8,153 nucleotides of DNA, taken from contig JACRCG010000129.1 in the NCBI GenBank assembly GCA_016219145.1, forward strand, positions 1 through 8,153. The letters run 5' to 3'. Both the position numbers and the translations under genes were made by a program. The stretch is from Deltaproteobacteria bacterium (GTDB lineage: Bacteria > Desulfobacterota > Desulfuromonadia > Geobacterales > Pseudopelobacteraceae). The notes beneath the pieces are model-generated. The model worked only from the letters and a program-made list of their open reading frames with translations, searched no databases and was not told where the DNA came from. Below, one piece after another: positions 1 through 7,300 of this stretch. Numbering within the stretch: position 1 is the stretch's first letter; every line of letters begins with the position of its first letter.

Positions 1-25
1 AACCCGGTCGCTGCCTCTTCTTGTC

Positions 26-808
26 TTACCGCAGAGTAAATGTACTAGTGCATATCCCTGAAATGTCAGTCATTGCGGTCCCGCACGAGGATGTAGTTTC
101 ACCGTCAGTTTGTGTTATCGCGCCGCGGTTGGCCTTGATTGTATACATAGTCCCCGGTGCACCGGAAAAGTTGTTGAACGTCCAGATTATGCCTGACGTA
201 CCCATGCTGTCCTGGGGAGCAATGCTGCTGCCGACGATATACAGATTTGAGATGGAAGCATCAGTGGTTTTATTAAAGGTAACCGCTGGGATAGTTGAAT
301 TGATCCGCTGCCAATAGTCCCAACCGCCTGTAGTAGAACTATAATGGAACATCACTCCGTTACTTACCCCTGTCGAGCCGTTTGCCGGATAGACACTCGG
401 TATTGACAAAGCCAGCGGCGTTCCGAAATACATTGCGCCGGCTGCAGATGTCCACTGGACTATCTTGCCGGTACCATCCTTGATTTCAAACACTCTAGCA
501 TAAGGTCCGGCCCCGGCGGCAGCGCGCTTAATCAGCTTTTTAGAATTGGCCGAAGTGATCAGATCGAAGATCTGGTTTGCACTGCCGATACGGCGCGCAG
601 CAGACAGGTGCGCATAGGCCGATATTTCCTGTTTCAGCGCCAGGCCGGTTACATTCCGATTGGCGGACGTTGTCCCCTGGTAAATTAGTATCCGGTCAGT
701 GTCTCGCATTGGTACTGCGTCGGGGAACTTGTAATGCAGTTGGGCGGCCCAGCCCACAACGGATACAGCGATCAGATACATTACAGTTATGATAACCAGT
801 TTTTTCAT
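26..808 (-). CDS. Exported or anchored tail-associated protein with Ig-like domain
   Basis: A 260-aa protein ending in TAA at 28-26. The ATG at 808-806 overlaps the upstream TGA (ATGA), and a strong GGGAGG (813-818) sits 4 nt upstream. Residues 1-22 form a Sec-type signal: two Lys, a hydrophobic core (LVIITVMYLIAVSVVGW) and a possible cleavage site at GWA|A, or else an uncleaved anchor. Residues 33-62 (VPMRDTDRILIYQGTTSANR, then NVTG) resemble the start of phage tail-fibre proteins. Residues 137-238 (bases 95-400) resemble a bacterial Ig-like domain of the SbsA/Big_5 type, with PANGSTGV near its start and IIWTFNNF...GTMYTIKANRG near its end. Cys242 and Cys253 near the C-terminus could form a disulfide if exported. 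I do not recognise the exact family. The position argues for a tail-tip or fibre role; a surface-exposed host-modifying protein is the alternative. No gene starts in the remaining 25 bases. Confidence 0.7.
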   Translation of the reverse strand: MKKLVIITVMYLIAVSVVGWAAQLHYKFPDAVPMRDTDRILIYQGTTSANRNVTGLALKQEISAYAHLSAARRIGSANQIFDLITSANSKKLIKRAAAGAGPYARVFEIKDGTGKIVQWTSAAGAMYFGTPLALSIPSVYPANGSTGVSNGVMFHYSSTTGGWDYWQRINSTIPAVTFNKTTDASISNLYIVGSSIAPQDSMGTSGIIWTFNNFSGAPGTMYTIKANRGAITQTDGETTSSCGTAMTDISGICTSTFTLR

Positions 809-1779
809 AAGACCTCCCGGAACACAAGCGGCAGCTCGTGAACATTATGATATGCGTATGTGATCGGGCTGGCCTTTTCAATGGTGGCCAAAAACGCCTC
901 CATCATCATGTCTCGGGCCGTTGCCGCAGAATCCATCATCCAGACCAGCTCGCCGGTCAGACCCAAATGACGCTGCATCAAGAGCGCGGCCTGTTTTTCC
1001 GCCGCGGTCAGGACGTTGTAATCGACAGTTGCCATGCGCCGCGAGGGACGCTTGTTGGCCCACATGACCCCGTCGAGCGAAGTGTCGATCAGGTCGTTAG
1101 ATTCCTGTACCAGAGTTGCGCCATAACTGATATCGACAGCCGGAGCAAACGATGCCGGGCCGATCCAGAGCCGCCCGAATTCGATGTAGGCATCAAGGTT
1201 GCTGGTGTCCGAGATTTCTACTTTCCAAAAGCGGGCGGTTTTGGCGGCAGTCAGGCTGTATAACCAGTTAGGTTTCCATTGTCCGCAGTAATCCAACCCA
1301 GTGGCCTGGGCATAATTTAGAGCAATTATCACGTCGTTTATGTTCACAACTCCGTCATTGTTGAAATCATATGCCAAATCTTGAGGTATTGTTCCCAATG
1401 CCATCTGCAGACAGGTGTAGTAATCGGCCCTGAGCCAGATCGAGTTTTTATCGTAGGTTGCGTCATAGGCCGGGAAAGCCCGCACGGCTCCGGTATCCGC
1501 GCCGGTAACAAGGGTTGTGTATCCACTGTCGGAGTAGCCCCTGAAACGGATGGTGCCAAGGCCGCTGATGTTGTGTGAGAGAATACCCAGCACCCGCACA
1601 TCAAGCGGTGCGCCAAGATCGACCAGCACCGTGGCTGATGCCAGGCTGTCATCGGTTGTCCGCGCCTTTTGCGAGAGGAAACGTGTCTTCAGGTTTGACA
1701 GCGGATACGTTGACGCCCACGATCCGCCCGACAGGGTGGCGGTCAGGGTAAAGTCAGGGTATGATACCAGAGCGGACAT
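805..1779 (-). CDS. Phage tail-tip protein, discoidin-like, with inserted dockerin-like module
   Basis: A 324-aa protein. The start chosen is the ATG at 1779-1777, one base after the hub stop (TAG-C-ATG). A run of five G (1784-1788) lies 4 nt upstream. A longer frame from a TTG at 1995 would overlap the hub gene by more than 200 bases and is unlikely. Residues 1-117 have short beta-strand blocks (YPLSNL, VLVDLGAPLDVRVLGILSHN, TIRFRGYSDSG) resembling the jelly-roll half of phage tail proteins related to discoidin domains. After the EF-hand module at 122-154 the same domain seems to resume (ARFWKVEISDTSNLDAYIEF, then GRLWIG, 182-207), followed by a C-terminal domain with KRPSRR (243-248). I recognise it as a conserved phage tail family but cannot give an exact role. 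It is probably a tail-tip structural or carbohydrate-contacting protein. Its stop overlaps the next start in ATGA. Confidence 0.72.
   Translation of the reverse strand: MSALVSYPDFTLTATLSGGSWASTYPLSNLKTRFLSQKARTTDDSLASATVLVDLGAPLDVRVLGILSHNISGLGTIRFRGYSDSGYTTLVTGADTGAVRAFPAYDATYDKNSIWLRADYYTCLQMALGTIPQDLAYDFNNDGVVNINDVIIALNYAQATGLDYCGQWKPNWLYSLTAAKTARFWKVEISDTSNLDAYIEFGRLWIGPASFAPAVDISYGATLVQESNDLIDTSLDGVMWANKRPSRRMATVDYNVLTAAEKQAALLMQRHLGLTGELVWMMDSAATARDMMMEAFLATIEKASPITYAYHNVHELPLVFREVL
813..818 (-). promoter_or_regulatory. Strong ribosome-binding site of the 260-aa gene
   Basis: GGGAGG on the minus strand, 4 nt before the ATG at 808, is the best Shine-Dalgarno match of the three visible starts. 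Together with the ATGA overlap it suggests that this gene can be translated well on its own as well as by coupling. Confidence 0.6.
1318..1416 (-). other. Dockerin-like EF-hand module 2 (in 324-aa tail protein)
   Basis: Residues 122-154 of the 324-aa protein. The loop at residues 138-149 (bases 1333-1368) reads DFNNDGVVNIND: Asp/Asn/Asp at positions 1, 3 and 5, Gly at 6, Val at 8, Asp at 12, a good EF-hand or dockerin loop. Aligned without gaps to module 1, 16 of 33 residues are identical, including TxLxMALG and DLAYD before and within the loop. It lies between IWLRADYY and the CGQWKPNWLYS...ARFWKVEI stretch, in the middle of a discoidin-like domain. Single loop, calcium binding inferred only. 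Confidence 0.75.
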
Positions 1780-1780
1780 G

Positions 1781-4399
1781 CTACCCCCAAAGCTCAAGCG
1801 TTGATTTGTCAGTAGCCAGTTCGCTGTCACAACCAATGATCCGCATGGGCCGTCCGGCTGTATAGCCGTAGCGGTCAAGCTGCACATTGATGGTACGGCC
1901 AAGGCTGAAGAGTTGAAGGCGGTCAATAGGAACATCATTGTTTCTCCAGCGCCAAGTTGCACCCGTAGCATATAAGCCGACATATCCACCGACAATATAT
2001 ACAGACTGACCGACTACAGCGACAGAAGCAGCACGACCGTTTGGCGAAGAGGATGAAACCGTTTCCCATGCGCCAGTCAAGTTTGCCAGATTCAATCGTA
2101 TTATTGGCATATTGCCTGATGTTGTTTGTCCCCCGGCAACATACAAATAACCGTTTAAAACGTAAGCTACATGTTGCCCACGAGCTTCAGGTAAAGGAGT
2201 TATGGAACTGTCCCAAGCACCAGCTGGCGAAGCAAGATTAAGCCTCCTTACGGTTGCGACTCGTGAAGCGCTTGAATTGATGCCGCCTACAATGTAAACA
2301 TATGTGCCATATATTACCGCCGAGGTTGCCCCCAATGCTTCAGGTAGGTCTGTGACTCCCGCGTCATCCCATGCTCCACCAGGAGATGCAACATTAAGCC
2401 TTTGAACTTTGGATGAATATGTGACAAGAGTGGTATTGCCGTTACCAAACACATAAATGTAACCGCCATATTTTACAGTAACTCCTGTCCCGACATGAGC
2501 TGTTGGCAGGTCTGTTACCCCCGCGTCATCCCACACACCAGAAGACATATTCATACGCTTTGCTGATGTCCCGGCAATTTGCCCGCCTATTGAGTATATA
2601 TATCCGGAGTCAATGATCAGGCCAGAACCCAGAACGGAAGAGGAAGTATAGGCCCCACAAGGCTCCCATGCGACATTTGGAGAAGCGACAGGCAATCTTA
2701 ATAAGCTGGTTTGCTGATAATAAGGTGATCCTGTGTTACCTGTGTACGCGGTGTACAGATAGTCAGAATCCGCCACCATGGAGGAGTATGGGAAGGTTGC
2801 CGGTTGTTCTGACACGGCCTCATTATCCCAATAACCGCCGTTGGAATATCGCAGAGCATCATTGTAGATATTGACGCGGATGCGGTCGCGCCGGACCGAG
2901 CGCATGGCAAGGATTCTGTCAGCTTCGGTCTGTGCATCTGCTGCGGTGGTAAGCAGGGTTTGAATGGTGATTTCCGGGGCGTTCAGGTGCTGGGTCTTAA
3001 CTACCGATTCAATGGCGGATGCACGCAGGTATTCGGTGCCGTAACGGGCCGCATCGTCAATATTGATGGTGGTGGATTCGCCAAAGGTCAGTGTGTCACC
3101 GCTTACGCGCCCGGCCAGGCCGGATGTCTGCATGGTGTAGTTCTTGGCATAGTCGATGTTGACCTTGTAGATCGGCACGCCTCTGTCACCGTCGCCGGTT
3201 GCCAACCGGTCCATGGTCAGGATCTCGGCTCCGGTCAGGGTTGCTATGGCCTGTGACGATTCCGGAGCAGTCAGCTGCCGCGCCCAGAAATAGCCGTTGT
3301 TGTCAAAACCCCACCAGGCGCCTACTGAGTTGCACAACACATCCAGCGCCGCCGATGCGGTCATATCGGCAGTGATATAAATGCCGACTTCATACGGAGC
3401 CGCTGCGTCCAGGTCGATGATCGACTGGGCAACGATGCTGGCCGGACCGACCTTCTCCCCGGCCAACTGTTTGATCAGCTGTCCGGCGGTGCGGTCGGCA
3501 GCGGCTGAACCGCTCTTGGCGTCACAGGTTATCTGTCCCAGGGTGGCCCCGGTGGTCATGCCTACCCGCACACATCCACCAGCATACCAGACGCGGTATT
3601 CGGTTGCGCCGGGAGCGTTGGCTTCCATGTCGGCCTGGTCGCTGTAACCGGCTGCTTCAGTGCGATCGGCAACGCCGTTTTCGCGAAGGGCTGACAGTAC
3701 GGAGATTGCCGAATCGTTCAGCTGGAAAATACTCTTTAGGCAGTTGACTGGCACAGGCGAAACATTGAAACATGATCCCAAAAGCCGCGGTTTCAGTTTG
3801 TCCTTCAGGGCTGCTTCACCTTCGATCCCGTTGCCGTTGGTATTGGTACCGGCATATTTGCGGGACTGCACCGGAGTTGCCAGATCAAGGGATTTGTCTT
3901 TCAGCCGCAGGGTGACTTTTGTGGATAGATCAAAATCAACCTGCTCGATGGTGCCGGTCAATTCGGTTTGGAAATCCGCCAGCGCCTGTGTTGTCAGGCC
4001 TTTACGGATAATGCAGGGGCGGCCATCAAAGCCGTATCCGATAAAAGCGTCCAGCGCCCCGTCTGTGTTCGCCAGTTCGATCACTCCTGCCGCCGGGTTG
4101 GACTTACCGCCGGTGGTCCCTTGGGCAAACATAGCCTGCCGGAACAGGCCGGGATTTATTACTCGTGGTTCGTAGAACTGGCCGGTGACGCTATCGGTGT
4201 ACCCTCCGCCAGTGCAGAAATAAAAGGTTTCCGGCTGTTTGATGTAGATCAGCGCGTCGCGGATGGTTATCCTTCCGTCACCGTCGGCGTCGTATGCCAG
4301 ATCTTCGGCAGTCTTGCCCAGCGCCATATCGAGCGTGGTGTGAACCGTATCAGGGGAAACGGCGCCCGTAACCTCTACCAGGTAGATATATTCACTCAT
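1781..4399 (-). CDS. Phage tail hub/tip protein with dockerin-like and Kelch-propeller insertions
   Basis: An 872-aa protein encoded immediately after the tape measure, the usual place of the tail hub (Tal-like) protein. Hub-like blocks are a Gly-rich FCTGGGYTD at residues 61-69, IELANTDGALDAFIGYGFDG at 107-126, a Lys/Pro stretch LKDKLKPRLLG then FNVSPVPVN at 198-219, and a C-terminal end finishing in LELWG (834-872). From memory these match a family of phage tail proteins, often without a given function, that form the tip of siphovirus tails. Two modules are foreign to that family: an EF-hand/dockerin-like segment at residues 21-53 and six Kelch-type repeats at residues 524-819. The ATG overlaps the tape-measure stop (ATGA), and GGAG lies 8 nt upstream (4408-4411). 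The protein probably caps the tube, and the propeller may contact the cell surface. Hub identity is fairly confident; receptor binding is inference. Confidence 0.8.
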   Translation of the reverse strand: MSEYIYLVEVTGAVSPDTVHTTLDMALGKTAEDLAYDADGDGRITIRDALIYIKQPETFYFCTGGGYTDSVTGQFYEPRVINPGLFRQAMFAQGTTGGKSNPAAGVIELANTDGALDAFIGYGFDGRPCIIRKGLTTQALADFQTELTGTIEQVDFDLSTKVTLRLKDKSLDLATPVQSRKYAGTNTNGNGIEGEAALKDKLKPRLLGSCFNVSPVPVNCLKSIFQLNDSAISVLSALRENGVADRTEAAGYSDQADMEANAPGATEYRVWYAGGCVRVGMTTGATLGQITCDAKSGSAAADRTAGQLIKQLAGEKVGPASIVAQSIIDLDAAAPYEVGIYITADMTASAALDVLCNSVGAWWGFDNNGYFWARQLTAPESSQAIATLTGAEILTMDRLATGDGDRGVPIYKVNIDYAKNYTMQTSGLAGRVSGDTLTFGESTTINIDDAARYGTEYLRASAIESVVKTQHLNAPEITIQTLLTTAADAQTEADRILAMRSVRRDRIRVNIYNDALRYSNGGYWDNEAVSEQPATFPYSSMVADSDYLYTAYTGNTGSPYYQQTSLLRLPVASPNVAWEPCGAYTSSSVLGSGLIIDSGYIYSIGGQIAGTSAKRMNMSSGVWDDAGVTDLPTAHVGTGVTVKYGGYIYVFGNGNTTLVTYSSKVQRLNVASPGGAWDDAGVTDLPEALGATSAVIYGTYVYIVGGINSSASRVATVRRLNLASPAGAWDSSITPLPEARGQHVAYVLNGYLYVAGGQTTSGNMPIIRLNLANLTGAWETVSSSSPNGRAASVAVVGQSVYIVGGYVGLYATGATWRWRNNDVPIDRLQLFSLGRTINVQLDRYGYTAGRPMRIIGCDSELATDKSTLELWG
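1784..1788 (-). promoter_or_regulatory. Ribosome-binding site fixing the 1779 start
   Basis: GGGGG on the minus strand ends 4 nt before the ATG at 1779 and sits inside the last codons of the hub gene. It supports reinitiation right after the hub TAG and argues against the upstream TTG start. The match to the anti-Shine-Dalgarno is imperfect and the spacing short. Confidence 0.5.
1943..2830 (-). repeat. Six Kelch-type repeats forming a predicted beta-propeller (in hub protein)
   Basis: Residues 524-819 of the hub protein contain six units of about 45-54 residues, starting at Trp524, 578, 623, 677, 729 and 778. The consensus is a W(D/E) start, often LP(E/T)A, a hydrophobic strand, Y(I/L/V)Y, a Gly-Gly or Gly-Asn pair (VGG, AGG, FGN), and RLN or RL at the end. 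The first unit is the most degenerate: it has no Gly pair. The hydrophobic strand, Tyr-x-Tyr and double Gly followed by a spaced Trp is the Kelch signature, and six units are enough for a closed propeller. Kelch propellers bind proteins or sugars, or form galactose-oxidase-like scaffolds; no catalytic residues could be assigned here. The block sits between RVNIYNDALRY and the C-terminal hub end. Confidence 0.82.
2346..2533 (-). repeat. Near-identical direct DNA repeat in adjacent Kelch blades
   Basis: Bases 2346-2371 and 2508-2533 match at 24 of 26 positions. They are 162 bases (54 codons, one blade) apart, and both encode the WDDAGVTDL segment at residues 623-631 and 677-685 of the hub protein. 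The other blades differ at DNA level, so these two look like a more recent duplication or gene-conversion pair inside the propeller. Confidence 0.8.
4241..4339 (-). other. Dockerin-like EF-hand module 1 (in hub protein)
   Basis: Residues 21-53 of the hub protein. A helix-like lead (TTLDMALG...DLAY) precedes a 12-residue loop at residues 37-48 (bases 4256-4291), DADGDGRITIRD. Asp occupies loop positions 1, 3, 5 and 12, Gly position 6 and Ile position 8, the pattern of a calcium-binding EF-hand or dockerin type I loop. Only one loop is present, whereas classical dockerins have two. The flanking sequences (YIYLVEV before, TFYFCTGGGYTD after) read like one continuous N-terminal hub strand region that has been interrupted. 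Calcium binding is inferred from the residues. A cohesin partner is not implied by anything in this window. Confidence 0.75.
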
Positions 4400-7300
4400 G
4401 CCGCTTTCTCCAGTTTGGCCGCATTCTCGATGCCTGACAACGAGCGGGCCTGTTTTTCCGAACTCTGTATGACTCCCTGGAACCCGGCCTGTTGAACCCG
4501 CACAGACGCTGCCGAATGTGTCTCCATTTTGGCAATGTATGCTTTTTGCTCGGCTAATTCCTTGCGCAGCGCGCGGACTTCGTCAATCAATTCGCGATTG
4601 TGGTTGTCGGCCCGGCCAACGGACGGCACACCGTATTTACGGAGGATATCGGAAGATTCCCGATCCATGATGATCTCGCCCTGGTGAATGTTGGCCATCA
4701 TGTCATAGGGGACATAGGATGTTCCGGAGGCGAAGCCGGGGATGGTGGTCCAGTCGATTGTTGAACTTTCGACAGGCTTGATAGCCAATTGATTGGCAAC
4801 ATCAGTCCCGGCCAGTGTCCAGCTGTCAGTGGCCTCCTGTTGATGCAGAACGGCCTGGTTGTACCAGGCGCGCGCCTGGTTCAGGTCAATACCGTTGGTC
4901 CAGTTTTCACCGGCATAATATTCCTGCCATTTAAGCGCAACCAGTTCGGTGTATGCCTGCACCAGGCTATCCGCTTGCGACATTTCCACGTAAGCCAGGT
5001 TTTTTATTTCCATCAACTGGCTCATTTTGGTGTTCCAAATGGCAAGCGCCTCCTGGAATGCTTGCGCTTGAGCAGCGCGGTCCTGATCGCTCCAGTTTGT
5101 GGACGGGGCGGATACGGTTGTGTCGGTTGTAGTTACACCGGGTTTAATGTAATCAGCAAAATAGGGGCTAATGACGCTGTTCAGTGCGTTGGTCAAGTCG
5201 GACTGGGGCCTCGCGCCTTCGGCCACCTGCTGCGCCAGGGCAACCAACGTGGAATCGATTCCGAACGGATTGCTTATTGCCCCTGTCGCCATCTGGTTGA
5301 GCACGCCGGCCATGGCAGCGACCGAACCGGCGGATCTGATCGCCGACAATGCGCCTGATGCTGTGCCAACCCGTGAATCGTATGACAGCTGATTGGCCTG
5401 GGCGAGGGCTTCCTGGCTTTCTAAAAATGTCGCCATCAGTGCATTCAAGCTGGCCAGGGCGCCGTTATTGGTGTTTGTCAGGGTATTGTTGGTGGACATT
5501 GCCTGGTCGATGCTTTCCAAGTAAGAGGTATGGGCATTTAAGGCGGTCAAGGAAAGATCCGTAGTTTCCTCCATCCCGGTCAGCGGGATAAGGGCCTGCT
5601 CGATCATGGTCCGGTCGGCCTGGTAGTTTGACCCACCGCTGTTATATGCGCGTGACGCGGAGTCAAGCTGTGTCGCCAGACGCAGAACAGTTGAGCTGTC
5701 ACCGGTGTTCACGGCGGTAACGAACGCGGCCCGCAGGTCATTGTAGCCCTGTTCTGAATTAGGATTGCCGCCCCTGAGTGAGATCAGTTGCGAGGTGGCG
5801 TTCCTGGCAACATCCAGAGCCGTCCGCAGGTTGTCTGCTGCGGCGTCCATGGCCTGGGTCAACAGGTCGGTGGTGTAGGCAAACGATTCGCTCAGCAGGT
5901 CATCCATGGACTGCTGCAGGTCGGCCGCGTGGTCCTGTACCAGGCCGAAGGCTTCCGCTATATCCATCAGGGCGGCAAAGGTTTTAGCCCCTGATTCGGT
6001 AGTTATATCCAGTCCGTTGACCAAGTCTATGAACTCGCTTCTCGTCGCAGGCACGGATATCTGCATTTCGGCAAAAGCGTTATTCACCTGCCTGGCTGCC
6101 TGGGCCGCCTGCTGGGCCGCCTGTTGTTCATCGTTGAACATACTGGTGAAATATGTGTTTACAGCCTCGGTGAATTTATCCAGCCCCCCCATCATTGTCT
6201 GCAGGGAATCCACCATTTGCGCGTTTTTGAGGCTGCCCTGGATTGTCGTGGACCCGATGAGTTCCAGGGCTTCGTTTGCGGTCACCAGGGCGTCGTTGTA
6301 GCGTTTCAGCATTGCGTAGGCATCGTCATAGGCCCCGGAAACCCTGTTTAATCCGGTCACCGTCAATGACATGCCTTGTAATACAGTCAACATCCACGCT
6401 TCCATGTCCTTGGCAATTTCCTCTGCGCTTCTGCCTGCTGTAGAGATGTTGACCGGAGCGGAGGTGAAACTGTCGGTGTTGGCGGTTGTGCCGAGCGTTG
6501 TTGCCATTCGGACGATATCGGTAATATATGGCTTGAGCAGGGCCTGCATATATTCCTGGGCCGCCGCATTTGTAGTAAATGAGGTGCGATCCTCGTTTCC
6601 ACCGAACAATCCGCCATCTCTATGTTCGGAAATGTAATCCTGGGCGGTCACCAGGCCCCGGTTTATTCCCAGCGAGATGCCGGCGCCGCTGACGCCCCAA
6701 TCTCCTCCAAATATAGAATCATTGAAGCTTTGCAGACTGCCGGCGATATTACCCCTGAAAAACTGCCGCATTGAATCGCCAAAGCCCAGCGCGTTTGTGA
6801 GGTTGCCTCCAGCGACTTTTGCCAGATCAGTAAATCGTCCTGGAGCGTTGGTGGCCAACCCCATGCCGGCGCCGCCGGATTCGAACAAGGCTGAAAGGGA
6901 ATCGATGCTTTTTGACAAGCGGCCGATAACCATTGATGCATTGTCGGTTGACTCGGTCAATCGCGCGAAGCTTTCCAGCGTTTGGTCATCACGAATACTG
7001 GTCATCGGCACGGCAAGATTGCCTATTCCGGTGCCGGACCCGGCTGCAACTCCGCCAGCCGCGAAGGAACCGGCGGGAACGCTCGGCGCCGAAGCCCCGC
7101 CGCCAAAACTTGTAGATGCGATATTTGCGATCTGGATCGCGCCGGTGACGCCAACCATGGCGGCGGCAACGACTTTTTGAACCATGGTGACGTTGTCCGG
7201 AGCAGCGAATGCGGACATGATGCCGGCGGCGGTGGACATTATTGCCGCCGCCAGGTTGAACGCCTTGGCTGTTTCAAACCCCTGGCGGCTGGACTGGTCC

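Noticed and set aside
1..25. Start of a further minus-strand gene after 26
   Set aside because: AAGAGG on the minus strand (14-19) could be a ribosome-binding site, but no start codon follows in the 13 bases left before the edge.
838..1263. Plus-strand open frame of 141 codons
   Set aside because: Antisense to the conserved C-terminal half of the 324-aa tail protein; residues look random (His/Arg/Cys-rich).
805..1995. Longer version of the 324-aa gene starting at TTG 1995
   Set aside because: It would overlap the hub gene by more than 200 bases, has no good ribosome-binding site, and the extra N-terminus does not look like the tail domain. The ATG at 1779 sits one base after the hub stop.
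1943..2830. Diversity-generating retroelement target in the hub
   Set aside because: Variable phage tips are classic targets, but no template repeat and no reverse transcriptase is present in the window, and the repeats here are blade-sized and protein-periodic.
3660..4495. Plus-strand open frames opposite the hub gene (3660-4175 and 3968-4495)
   Set aside because: They are antisense to a clearly conserved protein, run over the tape-measure/hub junction, and show no recognisable domain or convincing start. They arise from the high GC of the coding strand.
4800..4960. Possible third EF-hand/dockerin module in the tape measure (NWTNGIDLNQARAWYNQ)
   Set aside because: It lacks the Asp/Asn ladder and Gly of the calcium loop and the ALG/DLAYD lead seen in the other two.
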